Program-made: the position numbers and the translations under genes
Part shown: positions 10,492 to 24,444 of the stretch, piece by piece
How the letters are laid out: each line of letters opens with the position of its first letter
Position numbering within the stretch: the stretch's first letter is position 1
DNA from: Salidesulfovibrio onnuriiensis
GTDB taxonomy: Bacteria > Desulfobacterota > Desulfovibrionia > Desulfovibrionales > Desulfovibrionaceae
Length of the DNA stretch: 64,000 nt
Assembly (NCBI RefSeq): GCF_008001235.1
Contig: NZ_CP040751.1
Coordinates: 3,227,501 to 3,291,500, forward strand
Reading direction: 5' to 3'
Notes under the pieces: generated by a model
The model's database searches: none
Seen by the model: only the letters and a program-made list of their open reading frames with translations
What the model was told of the DNA's origin: nothing

Positions 10492-10677
10492 TTACCAGCT
10501 CGATTTGCGCACGCCGGGCAGTTCGCCTGCCAGAGCTTTATTCCGGAAACAAATACGGCAGATGCCGTAACGCCTCAGGAAAGCCCTGGGCCGCCCGCAG
10601 ATGGGGCAGCGATTGTAGGCACGAACCTTGAACTTGGGCTTGCGACGAGCTTTAACTTTCAGTGCAGTTCTAGCCAT
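10492..10677 (-). CDS. rpsN: 30S ribosomal protein S14, zinc-binding type
   Basis: A 61-residue S14 of the short type Z form, with CPIC and CRIC pairs ([18 protein letters not shown] then [10 protein letters not shown]) that bind one zinc. The frame continues 28 codons upstream into the rplE end, but [10 protein letters not shown] is the normal start, with GGAGA eight bases before it. It lies between rplE and rpsH. Confidence 0.96.
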   Translation of the reverse strand: MARTALKVKARRKPKFKVRAYNRCPICGRPRAFLRRYGICRICFRNKALAGELPGVRKSSW

Positions 10678-10687
10678 CTCTGTTCTC

Positions 10688-11227
10688 CTACTTCTTAAAG
10701 GGCATTCCAAGAAGGTCGAGAAGCATCTTGCCTTCTTTGTCCGATTCTGCGGAAGTGACAATGGTGATGTTCATACCCACGACCTTCTCCACCCTGTCGA
10801 TTTCGATCTCGGGGAAGATGGTGTGCTCGGTGATACCGAGGGTGAAGTTGCCACGTCCGTCAAAACCCCTGTCCGGAACGCCGCGGAAGTCGCGGACGCG
10901 CGGAAGGGCGAATGTTACCAGTTTGTCCAGAAAGTCCCACATCATGTCGCGACGCAGCGTCACGCGGCAGCCGACCGGCATGCCGTCGCGCAGCTTGAAC
11001 GCGGCGATGGACTTCTTGGCGCGAGTCACAACAGCACGCTGACCGGCGATCCTGCTCAGCTCTTCAACAGTGCCCTCGATGAGCTTGCTGTTCTGGCTGG
11101 CTTCGCCGAGGCCCACGTTCAGAGAGATCTTCTCGACCTTGGGCAGCTGCATGGAACTCTTGTACCCGAACTCCTTCTGGAGGGCCGGGGCCACTTTTTC
11201 CTTATATACTTTCTCGAGACGAGTCAT
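10688..11227 (-). CDS. rplE: 50S ribosomal protein L5
   Basis: Carries 5S rRNA into the large subunit and contacts the P-site tRNA. The 179 residues begin [19 protein letters not shown] and contain [16 protein letters not shown], the [12 protein letters not shown] stretch and [16 protein letters not shown]. Normal length and place. Confidence 0.97.
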   Translation of the reverse strand: MTRLEKVYKEKVAPALQKEFGYKSSMQLPKVEKISLNVGLGEASQNSKLIEGTVEELSRIAGQRAVVTRAKKSIAAFKLRDGMPVGCRVTLRRDMMWDFLDKLVTFALPRVRDFRGVPDRGFDGRGNFTLGITEHTIFPEIEIDRVEKVVGMNITIVTSAESDKEGKMLLDLLGMPFKK

Positions 11228-11237
11228 AGCGGTTTAC

Positions 11238-11558
11238 CTATTTGAAGATCTCGTTGCATTTTTTGCAGAAACGGACCTTCTTACCGTCTTCTGTCTTCTT
11301 GTACCCGATCCGGGTCGGCTTGGTGCAAGCATCGCAAACCACCTGGACGTTGGAAACATGGATCGGGGCTTCCTTCTCGACAATGCCGCCGGGCTGGTTG
11401 GCATACGGGTTGGCCTTGGTGTGGCGCTTGACCACATTGACCTTTTCGACCAGTACGCAGTCCTTCTTCTTAAGAATCTTCAGGACTTTGCCGATCTTTC
11501 CCTTGTCCTTCCCGGCAATGACCATGACCTTGTCGTCTTTACGAATTTTAGTCTTCAT
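11238..11558 (-). CDS. rplX: 50S ribosomal protein L24
   Basis: One of the two assembly initiators of the large subunit. The 106 residues have the KOW motif near the N-terminus ([21 protein letters not shown]) and [11 protein letters not shown]. The C-terminus has CDAC and CKKC pairs, which suggests a small zinc-bound knuckle, as found in many bacterial L24 proteins. Confidence 0.96.
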   Translation of the reverse strand: MKTKIRKDDKVMVIAGKDKGKIGKVLKILKKKDCVLVEKVNVVKRHTKANPYANQPGGIVEKEAPIHVSNVQVVCDACTKPTRIGYKKTEDGKKVRFCKKCNEIFK

Positions 11559-11569
11559 TGCTCAATTCC

Positions 11570-11938
11570 TTACAGAACCTCGGGAGCGAGGGATACGATC
11601 TTCATGAAACCGGCAGCGCGCAGTTCTCTGGCCACGGGGCCGAAGATGCGGGTACCGACGGGTTCCATGTTGTTGTTCAGCAGCACGGCAGAGTTGTTGT
11701 CGAACTTGATGTAGGAACCGTCCGGACGGCCGATTTCCTTCCTGGTACGTACAACGACTGCCTTCATGACAGCGCCCTTCTTCACCTTGGAATGGGGCAT
11801 TGCCTCTTTTACCGAAACGACGATGATGTCGCCGACGCTTGCGTAGCGCCTCTTGGAGCCACCAAGAACCTTGATGCAAGATACTTTCTTGGCCCCGGAG
11901 TTGTCCGCAACGTCGAGTTTGGATTCAACCTGTATCAT
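11570..11938 (-). CDS. rplN: 50S ribosomal protein L14
   Basis: Forms an inter-subunit bridge and binds silencing factor RsfS in other bacteria. The 122 residues start [17 protein letters not shown], with [12 protein letters not shown] and the [17 protein letters not shown] signature. Standard spacing after rpsQ. Confidence 0.97.
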   Translation of the reverse strand: MIQVESKLDVADNSGAKKVSCIKVLGGSKRRYASVGDIIVVSVKEAMPHSKVKKGAVMKAVVVRTRKEIGRPDGSYIKFDNNSAVLLNNNMEPVGTRIFGPVARELRAAGFMKIVSLAPEVL

Positions 11939-11955
11939 GGTTATTCCCTCTCAAC

Positions 11956-12222
11956 CTAAACGGCTTTGTCAATGATCTGAACCAGGTGCCATCTCTTGCG
12001 GCGGCTCAGGGGCTTGGATTCAACAATCTGTACCTTGTCACCGACACCGCATTCGTTGGCCGGATCATGGGCCATGAATTTCTTGCGACGACGAATGTAT
12101 TTCTTCAGCAACGGATGCTTGACCAGGGTTTCGACGCGAACGACAATGGTCTTGTCGGCCTTGTCGGAAATCACGACTCCGGTCAGCACACGACGGTTGC
12201 CTGTGTACTTGAACTCAGCCAT
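11956..12222 (-). CDS. rpsQ: 30S ribosomal protein S17
   Basis: Binds helix 11 of 16S rRNA. The 88 residues show RRVLTGVVISDKADKTIVV, KKFMAHDPANECGVGD and the ESKPLSRRKRW signature. A GTG just before the ATG is also in frame; the ATG is preferred. It starts within a few bases of the rpmC stop. Confidence 0.95.
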   Translation of the reverse strand: MAEFKYTGNRRVLTGVVISDKADKTIVVRVETLVKHPLLKKYIRRRKKFMAHDPANECGVGDKVQIVESKPLSRRKRWHLVQIIDKAV

Positions 12223-12225
12223 CAC

Positions 12226-12417
12226 TTATGCTCCCTGTCTTTCACGCTGGATGGTCAGAATACGCGCAATGGTCTTCTTGACGTCACCCAGTTTGCCGGT
12301 GTTTTCCAGCTGAGCGGTTGCGTGCTTGAAACGCAGGGAGAAAAGCTCCTGGCGGAATTCCGCCAGCTTTTCGTTCAGCTGGGCGTTGTCCAATTCACGA
12401 AGTTCCTTGATGTCCAT
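12226..12417 (-). CDS. rpmC: 50S ribosomal protein L29
   Basis: A 63-residue helical-hairpin protein at the peptide exit tunnel, near the docking site for trigger factor and SRP. It begins [18 protein letters not shown] and carries the KKTIARILTIQRER signature. Its ATG overlaps the rplP stop by one base (TAATG), indicating translational coupling. Confidence 0.96.
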   Translation of the reverse strand: MDIKELRELDNAQLNEKLAEFRQELFSLRFKHATAQLENTGKLGDVKKTIARILTIQRERQGA

Positions 12418-12833
12418 TATTCAAGACCCTCCTTGACAACAATGGCGCAACGGATCGGGAGCTTGTAGGAGGCCCTTTTCAGGGCTTCGCGTGCAAGCTC
12501 GATGTCCACGCCTTTAACTTCATACATCACCCGGCCCGGTTTCACCGGCGCCACCCAACCTTCGGGAGCGCCTTTACCCTTACCCATACGGACTTCAGCG
12601 GGTTTCTTGGTGACGGGGAAATCAGGGAAGATACGGATCCACACCTTACCACCACGTTTGATGTGACGCATGATTGCAACACGCGCCGATTCAATCTGCT
12701 GGCTGGTGATTTTTCCGTGCTCCAGTGCCTTCAGACCAATTTCGCCGAAGGACACGCTGTTACCCCTTTGGGCCTTGCCTCTGAGGCGGCCTTTCTGCCG
12801 CTTACGGAATTTAACCTTTCTTGGAGCAAGCAT
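12417..12833 (-). CDS. rplP: 50S ribosomal protein L16
   Basis: Contacts the aminoacyl-tRNA site and 5S rRNA. The 138 residues begin [16 protein letters not shown] and show [12 protein letters not shown], the [20 protein letters not shown] signature and [11 protein letters not shown]. Single-base TAATG overlaps join it to rpsC upstream and rpmC downstream. Confidence 0.97.
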   Translation of the reverse strand: MLAPRKVKFRKRQKGRLRGKAQRGNSVSFGEIGLKALEHGKITSQQIESARVAIMRHIKRGGKVWIRIFPDFPVTKKPAEVRMGKGKGAPEGWVAPVKPGRVMYEVKGVDIELAREALKRASYKLPIRCAIVVKEGLE

Positions 12834-13474
12834 TACTGTTCAACCTCTTTGTCCAGAATCTCACCCTTGAAGATCCAGACCTTGACACCGATCACGCCGT
12901 AAGTCGTGGAGGCTTCGGCATAGCCGTAGTCAATGTCAGCACGAAGGGTGTGCAGGGGCACACGACCGTCTCGGTACCATTCGCCGCGTGCGATTTCAGC
13001 ACCGGCAAGCCGGCCTGCGCAAGCGACCTTGATACCCTCTGCGCCGAATTTCCTGGCAAGGCCCACCGTACGCTTCATGGCACGGCGGAAAGCAATTCGA
13101 CGTTCGAGCTGCTGGGCGATGCTCTCAGCTACGAGCTGGGCTTCGACCTCAGGTCGACGGATTTCGTTCACTTCAATGGTGAATTCAGTTTGGAATTTCC
13201 TCTTCAACTCTTCGCGCAGTTTTTCGATCTCCACACCCTTGCGACCGATAACGATACCCGGACGGGCGGTGTGGACGATCAGACGGATCTTGCCGCCTGC
13301 GCGTTCAATTTCAATGCGGGCTACGCCAGCCTGGTACAGCTTTTTCTTGACGTACTTGCGCAGCTTGTCGTCCTGGTAGACGAAAGCCGGGTAGTCTTTC
13401 TTGCTGAACCAGCGAGACAGCCAATTCTTGTTATACCCCAGACGAAAACCGTAAGGATGTACTTTTTGACCCAT
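12833..13474 (-). CDS. rpsC: 30S ribosomal protein S3
   Basis: Part of the mRNA entry tunnel and helicase site. The 213 residues contain [18 protein letters not shown], the KH domain ([20 protein letters not shown]) and the C-terminal signature with [17 protein letters not shown]. Normal length and place between rplV and rplP. Confidence 0.97.
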   Translation of the reverse strand: MGQKVHPYGFRLGYNKNWLSRWFSKKDYPAFVYQDDKLRKYVKKKLYQAGVARIEIERAGGKIRLIVHTARPGIVIGRKGVEIEKLREELKRKFQTEFTIEVNEIRRPEVEAQLVAESIAQQLERRIAFRRAMKRTVGLARKFGAEGIKVACAGRLAGAEIARGEWYRDGRVPLHTLRADIDYGYAEASTTYGVIGVKVWIFKGEILDKEVEQ

Positions 13475-13484
13475 GGCTGTCCCC

Positions 13485-13817
13485 CTAAGCTTCCTTAACC
13501 ACGATGGTTATATGGCTGGTGCGCTTCCGGATGCGGTAGGCGCGACCCATGGCCCGAGGCTGGATGCGTTTCCAGGTGGGGCCTTCATTGACAATGACCT
13601 TATCCACGATCAGTGCGTCCACGTCCACGCCGGGCTTCTGTTCCGCATTCGCGATGGCGGAGTACAGAACCTTGCTGAGGATCTGCGCGGGCTTCTTGGC
13701 CGTGAAGCGCAGGATGTTCAGGGCGTCCTCAACGGGCTTGCCCTTGATGTTCTCAGCAACGATACGGGTCTTGCGCGGAGACACTCGAATGAATTTTGCT
13801 ACTGCTTTAGCTTCCAT
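13485..13817 (-). CDS. rplV: 50S ribosomal protein L22
   Basis: Lines the peptide exit tunnel with an extended hairpin. The 110 residues begin [20 protein letters not shown] and end [20 protein letters not shown], including the hairpin tip region associated elsewhere with macrolide resistance; no deletion is apparent there. Confidence 0.97.
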   Translation of the reverse strand: MEAKAVAKFIRVSPRKTRIVAENIKGKPVEDALNILRFTAKKPAQILSKVLYSAIANAEQKPGVDVDALIVDKVIVNEGPTWKRIQPRAMGRAYRIRKRTSHITIVVKEA

Positions 13818-13827
13818 TTGGTATCAC

Positions 13828-14103
13828 CTATTTACCCTTCTTCTTGTCAGCGGCGTGACCGAAGTAAGTCCTGGTCGGGGAGAATTCACCCAGCTTGTGT
13901 CCGACCATGTTTTCGGTAACGAACACGGGGATGAACTTGCGTCCATTGTGAACCGCAAAGGTCATACCTACCATTTCCGGCAGGATGGTGGACCTGCGGG
14001 ACCAGGTCTTGATGACGCGACGATCATTATTTTCTTGGGCAGTTGCGACCTTCTTGATCAGATGGCCGTCAACAAAGGGGCCCTTTTTAAGAGACCTAGG
14101 CAT
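13828..14103 (-). CDS. rpsS: 30S ribosomal protein S19
   Basis: Head protein that pairs with S13 and bridges to the large subunit. The 91 residues start [19 protein letters not shown] and contain the signature [20 protein letters not shown]. Standard position between rplB and rplV. Confidence 0.97.
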   Translation of the reverse strand: MPRSLKKGPFVDGHLIKKVATAQENNDRRVIKTWSRRSTILPEMVGMTFAVHNGRKFIPVFVTENMVGHKLGEFSPTRTYFGHAADKKKGK

Positions 14104-14113
14104 AATTCAACTC

Positions 14114-14944
14114 CTATTTCTGTCCGCGGCGTTTCACGATCAGCTTGGAAGACGCCTTCTTCTTGCTGCGAGTCCTGTAGCCCTTTGCGGGGACGCCCCA
14201 CGGGGAAACCGGGTGACGACCACCGGAGCTACGACCTTCACCACCACCGAGCGGGTGATCGATGGGGTTCATGGCCACGCCACGGACTTTCGGACGACGG
14301 CCGAGGTAGCGATTGCGACCGGCCTTGCCCAGGGAGATGTTTTCATGGTGGATGTTACCGACCTGGCCGACAGTGGCCATGCAGGTAACCAACACCTTGC
14401 GAACTTCACCGGAGGGCATGCGCAGGAGCGCATACTTGCCTTCCTTGGCGATAAGCTGGGCGTAAGTGCCGGCTGCGCGGCAAAACTGACCGCCACGGCC
14501 CGGATGCAGTTCAATGTTGTGAACCACGGTACCGGTGGGGATCTGTGCCAGCGTCAGGGCGTTGCCCGGCTTGATGTCGGCGCCCTCGCCTGCCAGGATC
14601 TGGTCGCCCTGATTCAGGCCGACCGGGCAGAGGATGTAGCGCTTTTCGCCGTCTGCGTAATGCAGCAGGGCAATGCGGGCGCTGCGGTTCGGATCGTATT
14701 CGATCTCGGCAACCTTAGCGGGCACGCCAAGCTTGTTACGCTTGAAGTCGATCATACGGTACAGGCGCTTCACACCGCCGCCACGGCGACGGGAGGTAAC
14801 GCGACCGTTGTTGTTCCTGCCTGCCTTGGTGGTCAGGCCCTTAGTCAAAGACTTCTCGGGAGTGGTCCTGGTGATCTCTGCGAAATCAGAGATGGTCTGG
14901 AACCGGCGGCCCGGAGAAGTCGGCTTCAGCTTACGGGTTGCCAT
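14114..14944 (-). CDS. rplB: 50S ribosomal protein L2
   Basis: Needed for subunit association and peptidyl transfer. The 276 residues show [13 protein letters not shown], the central SH3-like and OB folds, and the C-terminal signature [15 protein letters not shown], with the conserved histidine close to the catalytic centre. Usual length. Confidence 0.98.
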   Translation of the reverse strand: MATRKLKPTSPGRRFQTISDFAEITRTTPEKSLTKGLTTKAGRNNNGRVTSRRRGGGVKRLYRMIDFKRNKLGVPAKVAEIEYDPNRSARIALLHYADGEKRYILCPVGLNQGDQILAGEGADIKPGNALTLAQIPTGTVVHNIELHPGRGGQFCRAAGTYAQLIAKEGKYALLRMPSGEVRKVLVTCMATVGQVGNIHHENISLGKAGRNRYLGRRPKVRGVAMNPIDHPLGGGEGRSSGGRHPVSPWGVPAKGYRTRSKKKASSKLIVKRRGQK

Positions 14945-14947
14945 TTG

Positions 14948-15238
14948 TTATACTCCCTCGAAGAATTCGATTTTTTCACCAGCAGCAAGCTTCACCATGG
15001 CCTTCTTGTAGCCGGACTGACGACCGACCACGCGGCCGAAGCGAACGCGCGGCATGGCTTTTTTGCGAATGATGTTCACAGACTCGACTTTGACGTCGAA
15101 GGCTGCCTCAACGGCCTTCTTCACCTCGGCCTTGTTGGCTTCGGGGTGGACGTAAAAGGAGATGTGATTGGCCTGCTCCTTGGCTTCGGTCGCCTTCTCG
15201 GAGATCACGGGCTTGAGCAATATCTTGGAATAATCCAT
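14948..15238 (-). CDS. rplW: 50S ribosomal protein L23
   Basis: Exit-tunnel protein and main docking site for trigger factor and SRP. The 96 residues begin MDYSKILLKPVISEKATEAKE and contain VHPEANKAEVKKAVEAAF, ending in a typical charged tail. It starts two bases after the rplD stop. Confidence 0.96.
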   Translation of the reverse strand: MDYSKILLKPVISEKATEAKEQANHISFYVHPEANKAEVKKAVEAAFDVKVESVNIIRKKAMPRVRFGRVVGRQSGYKKAMVKLAAGEKIEFFEGV

Positions 15239-15240
15239 GG

Positions 15241-15861
15241 CTATTTCAACCTCTCCTGAACGTCAACGGCAGCACCCTCGAGCATGACCAGCTCGGGGTG
15301 AAGCAGCACGTCGTAAACATTAAGCTTATCAGCTTCGACAACCTTGATGCCCGGAATATTCCGGGCAGAAAGAGCGAGATTCTTATCAGCTTCTTTCACG
15401 ACAATCAAGGCTTTTCCAAGACCCAGGTCCTGCTTGACCTTGGCCATGGCCTTGGTTTTCACTTCCGGCAGATCGATGGACTTGACCACCATGAGCTTGT
15501 CTTCGGACAGGCGGGAGGACAGGGCCATCTTCATAGCCAGCTTGCGAACCTTTTTGTTCACTTTGAATTCATAGCTGCGGGGCTGGGGACCGAAAGTGGT
15601 TGCACCACCACGCCACAGCGGGGAACGCGAGGAACCCGCACGGGCGCGACCGGTGCCTTTCTGCCTCCAGGGCTTGCGGCCGCCGCCGGTGATCAGTGCA
15701 CGGTTCTTGGTAGCGTGCGTGCCGGCGCGTTTGGCTGCGAGCTGAGCCCTGACAACGAGCTGCAGGATTTCGGGACGGACTTCGACCTCGAAAACCTCGG
15801 GAGCAAGCTCGATGTTGCCCACTTCTTTCTTATTTTGATCAACGATGCTCAATTTCGCCAT
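15241..15861 (-). CDS. rplD: 50S ribosomal protein L4
   Basis: Exit-tunnel protein that in E. coli also represses the S10 operon. The 206 residues contain RAGTHATKNRALITGGGRKPW and KGTGRARAGSSRSPLWRGG, which form the tunnel loop, followed by the globular domain. Autoregulation here is possible because a large hairpin lies in the rpsJ leader, but it is not shown. Confidence 0.97.
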   Translation of the reverse strand: MAKLSIVDQNKKEVGNIELAPEVFEVEVRPEILQLVVRAQLAAKRAGTHATKNRALITGGGRKPWRQKGTGRARAGSSRSPLWRGGATTFGPQPRSYEFKVNKKVRKLAMKMALSSRLSEDKLMVVKSIDLPEVKTKAMAKVKQDLGLGKALIVVKEADKNLALSARNIPGIKVVEADKLNVYDVLLHPELVMLEGAAVDVQERLK

Positions 15862-15884
15862 TTTTGATACCTCTGGCTCAGCAA

Positions 15885-16517
15885 CTAGGCCGTTTTACGG
15901 ATCATGACGAGGCCGTCCTTCGGTCCGGGCACCTGGCCCTTCACCACGAGGATATTCTCCTCGGGACGCACTTCGATGATCTCGATGTTGGAAACGGTGA
16001 CACGCGCATTACCCATCTGTCCGGGCATCTTCTTGTTCTTCCAGATGCGGCCGGGGAAGGTTGCGTTACCGACGGAACCGGGGACGCGGTGGACCTTTTC
16101 CGCACCGTGAGAGGCGCGCTGTCCAGCGAAGTTCCAGCGCTTCATAACGCCCTGGAAACCTTTACCCTTGCTCTTGCCGGTCACCTTGACCTTTTCGCCG
16201 GGAGCGAAGATATCAACAGTGATTTCCTGGCCCACCTCGTATTCGGCTGCGTCTTCGAGACGGAATTCCTTGAGGTGGCGGAACAGGCCCTTGTCAGCCT
16301 TGGCCTGGTGGCCTTTCATCGGCTTGGTGACCTTGCGTTCCTCAATGGCATCGTAACCGACCTGGATGGCGGTGTAGCCTTCCTTGTCGTCGGTCTTGAC
16401 CTGCATGATGGGGCACGGACCTGCCTGAATGACGGTGACGGGGCAGACGGTGCCGTCTTCCCTGAACACACGAGTCATGCCCAGTTTCTTGCCGAGTATT
16501 CCAAGTTTCTTGGCCAT
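15885..16517 (-). CDS. rplC: 50S ribosomal protein L3
   Basis: Assembly-initiator protein reaching to the peptidyl transferase centre. The 210 residues begin [18 protein letters not shown] and contain [21 protein letters not shown] with the conserved glutamine region that is methylated in E. coli. The frame extends four codons upstream, but GGGGG lies five bases before the start chosen. Confidence 0.97.
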   Translation of the reverse strand: MAKKLGILGKKLGMTRVFREDGTVCPVTVIQAGPCPIMQVKTDDKEGYTAIQVGYDAIEERKVTKPMKGHQAKADKGLFRHLKEFRLEDAAEYEVGQEITVDIFAPGEKVKVTGKSKGKGFQGVMKRWNFAGQRASHGAEKVHRVPGSVGNATFPGRIWKNKKMPGQMGNARVTVSNIEIIEVRPEENILVVKGQVPGPKDGLVMIRKTA

Positions 16518-16528
16518 GATTACCCCCA

Positions 16529-16846
16529 CTACAGCTTGATTTCGACGTCCACGCCGGCAGGCAGGGACAATTTACCGAGGGCATCAACGGTCTGCTGGGT
16601 CGGTTCAAGGATATCCAGCAGGCGCTTGTGAATGCGCATCTCGAACTGTTCGCGGGACTTCTTGTCCACGTGCACGGACTTCTGAACCGTAGTCTTGTGA
16701 ATACGGGTCGGAAGGGGGATGGGACCGGCAATGGCCGCACCGGTGTTCCGGGCGGTATCCACGATCTCGGTCACCGCCTTGTCCAGAATGCGGTAATCGT
16801 AGGCTTTGAGCTTTATCCTGATACGATCGCTCGTCATGGAAGCCAT
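16529..16846 (-). CDS. rpsJ: 30S ribosomal protein S10
   Basis: Small-subunit protein that also joins NusB and NusG to couple transcription and translation. The 105 residues begin [21 protein letters not shown] and carry [18 protein letters not shown]. The frame extends 17 codons upstream without conservation; AGGAG lies eight bases before the start chosen. First gene of the S10 part of the cluster, with a structured leader between it and fusA. Confidence 0.97.
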   Translation of the reverse strand: MASMTSDRIRIKLKAYDYRILDKAVTEIVDTARNTGAAIAGPIPLPTRIHKTTVQKSVHVDKKSREQFEMRIHKRLLDILEPTQQTVDALGKLSLPAGVDVEIKL

Positions 16847-16902
16847 ATCGGATTCTCCTATTTTTGATCCTGTTTCCACGATGACGCTGGAAGTCAAGGC
16901 TG

Positions 16903-16947
16903 CCGGGGCTTCATCGGCAAGCGTTTCCGCCTGTTTGCCAGCCCCGG
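16903..16947 (-). promoter_or_regulatory. Long hairpin in the fusA-rpsJ gap (candidate S10 leader)
   Basis: On the minus strand CCGGGGCT pairs with AGCCCCGG, and inside them GGCAA pairs with TTGCC, giving a long interrupted stem 57 bases before rpsJ. No T-run follows, so it is not a plain terminator. In E. coli the S10 leader is the site of L4 feedback; a similar role is inferred here only from position. tuf, usual in this spot, is absent. Confidence 0.45.
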
Positions 16948-16975
16948 TCTTTCGCCTGAAGACTCAGCGATCACA

Positions 16976-19048
16976 CTAATCTTTCTTCATCAATTCATCA
17001 GCCAAAGAGTTCGGCAGTCGCTCGTAGTGGTCGAACTGCATCGAGAACGTGGCGCGACCCTGGGTGCGGGACCTGAGGTCGGTGGCGTAACCGAACATCT
17101 CGGACAGCGGCACGAAGCACTTGATGGCCTGCACGCCAACGCGCGCTTCCATCTCGCCCACGCGGCCACGACGGCCGTTGAGGTCGCCGATGACGTCGCC
17201 GAGATAATCTTCCGGGGTAACCACTTCCACGGACATGATGGGTTCGAGCAGCTTGGGCTCTGCCTTCCTGCAGGCGTCCTTGATCGCCAGGGAACCGGCG
17301 ATGTAGAAGGCCTGTTCGCTGGAGTCCACGTCGTGGTACGAACCGAACACCAGCTTCACTTTGACGTCCACAACCGGGTAACCGGCTGCAACGCCTGCTT
17401 TCAGGGCATCCTGAATACCCTTGTCGACGGCCGGGATGTATTCCTTGGGAATGACACCACCCTTGATCTCGTCTGCGAACTCGTAGCCCTTTTCCGGGTT
17501 CGGTTCGACTTCGAGAACAACGTGACCGTACTGACCACGACCACCGGACTGCTTTGCATGCTTCACGTCAACCTTGACAGCTTTGCTGATGGTTTCGCGG
17601 TAGGCGACGCGAGGAGCGCCCACATTCGCGTTGACGTTGAATTCGCGCAGCAGGCGGTCAACGATGATTTCAAGGTGCAACTCACCCATACCAGCGATAA
17701 GGGTCTGGCCGGTCTCGTCGTCGGACTTGACGCGGAAGCTGGGGTCTTCCTTGGCCAGCTTGGCCAGGGAATTGGTCAGCAGGTCGCGGTCGGCCTTGGT
17801 CTTGGGCTCGATGGCGACTTCGATGACCGGTTCGGGGATGTCCAGGGACTCCAGAACCACAGCGTTCTTCAGGTCAGCCAGGGTGTCACCGGTGGATGCG
17901 TGTTTCAGACCCACGGCGGCGACGATATCGCCTGCATAGGCTTCCTTGATCTCCTCACGCTTGTTGGCGTGCATCTTCAGGAGACGGCCGATACGTTCCT
18001 TCTTGCCGGTTGCGCCGTTCATGACGGTGTCGCCACTGCGGAGGACACCGGAATAGAGACGCAGGAAGGTCAGGTGGCCAACAAACGGGTCGGTGGCCAG
18101 CTTGAACGCCAGGGCTGCGAGCGGCTTGTCGTCGTCGCAGGGGCATTCCACTTCCTCGCCGTTATCCGGGTTGATACCCTTCATGACTTCGATGTCCAGC
18201 GGAGAAGGCAGGTAATCGACAACGGCATCCAGCAGGGGCTGGACACCCTTGTTGCGGAAGGCGGTGCCGCACAGGACCGGGCAAATGGTCAGGCTGTTGG
18301 TAGCCTTGCGGACGCCGTTACGCAGTTCTTCCTCGGAAAGCTCTTCGCCGCCGAGGTATTTTTCCAGGAGTTCCTCGTCCTCTTCGGCGATGGCTTCGAT
18401 CATCTCGCCGCGGAGCAGTTCGTACTGATCCATGAGGTCTGCGGGAATCTCCGCAACTTCGTACTCTTCACCGTACTTGTTCCCTTCAACATAGACAAAA
18501 GCCTTGCCCGTGATCAGGTCGACCACGCCGGAGAACTCGTCTTCGGCTCCGATGGGGATCTGCAGGGGAACGGCCTTGGAGCCGAGCCTGGTCTTGATCA
18601 TATCCACGCAGCGGAAGAAGTCGGCGCCCACGCGGTCCATCTTGTTGACGAACGCGATGCGGGGGACCTTGTAACGGTCGGCCTGGCGCCAGACGGTTTC
18701 GGACTGGGGCTCGACGCCGGCAACGGAGTCGAACACAGCCACGGCGCCGTCAAGAACGCGAAGTGCGCGTTCGACTTCCATGGTGAAGTCCACGTGGCCG
18801 GGAGTGTCAATGATGTTGATGCGGTGTTCACGCCAGGAGCAAGTGGTCGCGGCAGACGTAATGGTGATGCCGCGTTCCTGTTCCTGAACCATCCAGTCCA
18901 TGGTGGCTTCGCCGTCATGCACCTCACCGATCTTGTGGGACACGCCTGTGTAGAACAGAATACGCTCGGTAGTGGTAGTCTTGCCCGCATCAATGTGGGC
19001 CATGATACCAATATTGCGCTGTTTATCTCTCGATACCAATCTGGGCAC
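16976..19048 (-). CDS. fusA: Translation elongation factor G
   Basis: GTPase that drives translocation and, with RRF, ribosome recycling. The 690 residues show the G motifs: [15 protein letters not shown] (P-loop), the [10 protein letters not shown] switch, DTPGHVDF, and NKMDRVGAD. Domains II to V follow with the usual length. It lies 18 bases after rpsG. It is the classical form and the only fusA copy here. Confidence 0.98.
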   Translation of the reverse strand: MPRLVSRDKQRNIGIMAHIDAGKTTTTERILFYTGVSHKIGEVHDGEATMDWMVQEQERGITITSAATTCSWREHRINIIDTPGHVDFTMEVERALRVLDGAVAVFDSVAGVEPQSETVWRQADRYKVPRIAFVNKMDRVGADFFRCVDMIKTRLGSKAVPLQIPIGAEDEFSGVVDLITGKAFVYVEGNKYGEEYEVAEIPADLMDQYELLRGEMIEAIAEEDEELLEKYLGGEELSEEELRNGVRKATNSLTICPVLCGTAFRNKGVQPLLDAVVDYLPSPLDIEVMKGINPDNGEEVECPCDDDKPLAALAFKLATDPFVGHLTFLRLYSGVLRSGDTVMNGATGKKERIGRLLKMHANKREEIKEAYAGDIVAAVGLKHASTGDTLADLKNAVVLESLDIPEPVIEVAIEPKTKADRDLLTNSLAKLAKEDPSFRVKSDDETGQTLIAGMGELHLEIIVDRLLREFNVNANVGAPRVAYRETISKAVKVDVKHAKQSGGRGQYGHVVLEVEPNPEKGYEFADEIKGGVIPKEYIPAVDKGIQDALKAGVAAGYPVVDVKVKLVFGSYHDVDSSEQAFYIAGSLAIKDACRKAEPKLLEPIMSVEVVTPEDYLGDVIGDLNGRRGRVGEMEARVGVQAIKCFVPLSEMFGYATDLRSRTQGRATFSMQFDHYERLPNSLADELMKKD

Positions 19049-19066
19049 GGCTTATCTCTCCAAGCA

Positions 19067-19567
<501 letters not shown>

Positions 19568-19574
19568 TTATTTC

Positions 19575-19589
19575 GGGCTGCCTCAGCCC
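19575..19589 (-). promoter_or_regulatory. Small hairpin in the rpsL-rpsG gap
   Basis: GGGCTG-CCT-CAGCCC, a perfect 6-bp stem in the 96-base gap between rpsL and rpsG. The E. coli S7 feedback site lies in the same gap and is of similar length. There is no T-run. Function is inferred from position only. Confidence 0.3.
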
Positions 19590-19633
19590 TACTTTGGCGT
19601 CATCCACGGCGTTAATAAAAAACTGACAACAAC

Positions 19634-20005
19634 CTATTTCGGCTTTTTGGCGCCGTACTTGGAGCGGCCGCGACGACGATCGTCAACACCGGAGGTGTCG
19701 AGAGAGCCGCGAACGATGTGGTAACGGACACCGGGAAGGTCTTTTACACGACCGCCACGGATCAGAACCACGGAGTGCTCCTGCAGGTTGTGACCTTCGC
19801 CACCGATGTATGCGGTGACTTCGATACCGTTGGTCAGGCGAACACGGGCGACCTTACGAAGCGCGGAGTTCGGCTTCTTGGGGGTCGTGGTGTAAACCCT
19901 GGTGCACACGCCGCGGCGCTGAGGGCACTGCTGGAGTGCACGGGTCTTGGAACGCTTGACTTGCAACTTGCGTTGTTTCCGCACAAGCTGGTTAATGGTA
20001 GGCAT
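19634..20005 (-). CDS. rpsL: 30S ribosomal protein S12
   Basis: Decoding-centre protein. The 123 residues start [19 protein letters not shown] and contain [19 protein letters not shown] and [13 protein letters not shown], with wild-type lysines at the positions equal to E. coli 43 and 88, so no streptomycin-resistance change is seen. The frame extends nine codons upstream; GGAGG lies just before the start chosen. First gene of the str operon. Confidence 0.97.
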   Translation of the reverse strand: MPTINQLVRKQRKLQVKRSKTRALQQCPQRRGVCTRVYTTTPKKPNSALRKVARVRLTNGIEVTAYIGGEGHNLQEHSVVLIRGGRVKDLPGVRYHIVRGSLDTSGVDDRRRGRSKYGAKKPK

Positions 20006-20071
20006 AAATCCTCCAAAACGAGTTACAAACAATAAACCTTAAACAATAAAACCATACGGCAAAGAGAACCG

Positions 20072-20101
20072 CTTGTATGCGCAAAGAATCGCCAATGTCA
20101 A
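20072..20101 (-). promoter_or_regulatory. Sigma-70 promoter of the str operon
   Basis: On the minus strand a perfect TTGACA (20096-20101) and TACAAG (20072-20077) are separated by 18 bases, directly after the rpoC terminator and about 60 bases before rpsL. Placement between the terminator and rpsL supports it as the main str promoter. Confidence 0.7.
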
Positions 20102-20146
20102 GGCTTTTCGAAAACCCCGGCATTATTCTTTGCAAGAGCGATTCGC

Positions 20147-20182
20147 AAAAAAAGCTGGGGAGGAACACCTCCCCAGCTTTTT
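20147..20182 (-). terminator. Intrinsic terminator after rpoC
   Basis: A perfect 11-bp GC-rich stem (20153-20163 with 20168-20178, loop AACA) flanked by A-run and T-run, so it is symmetrical and could act in both directions. It lies about 33 bases past the rpoC stop. Confidence 0.93.
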
Positions 20183-20215
20183 CAATCAGTTAGAAGACGC
20201 CTATTACATATATAA

Positions 20216-24364
<4,149 letters not shown>

Positions 24365-24395
24365 CTGTAGTCCCTCTTGCTAAATGTTATCTCAT

Positions 24396-24421
24396 GCCCG
24401 GCCGGGCGAACCCGGCCGGGC
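24396..24421 (-). repeat. Perfect GC hairpin between rpoB and rpoC
   Basis: An 11-bp perfect inverted repeat (24396-24406 with 24411-24421) with TTCG as the minus-strand loop. It is all G and C in the stem, sits 32 bases before rpoC, and has no T-run, so it is probably not a terminator. It could mark an RNA processing or pausing site; function unknown. Confidence 0.7.
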
Positions 24422-24444
24422 CTTATCAACTCTTTTCGACCGTC

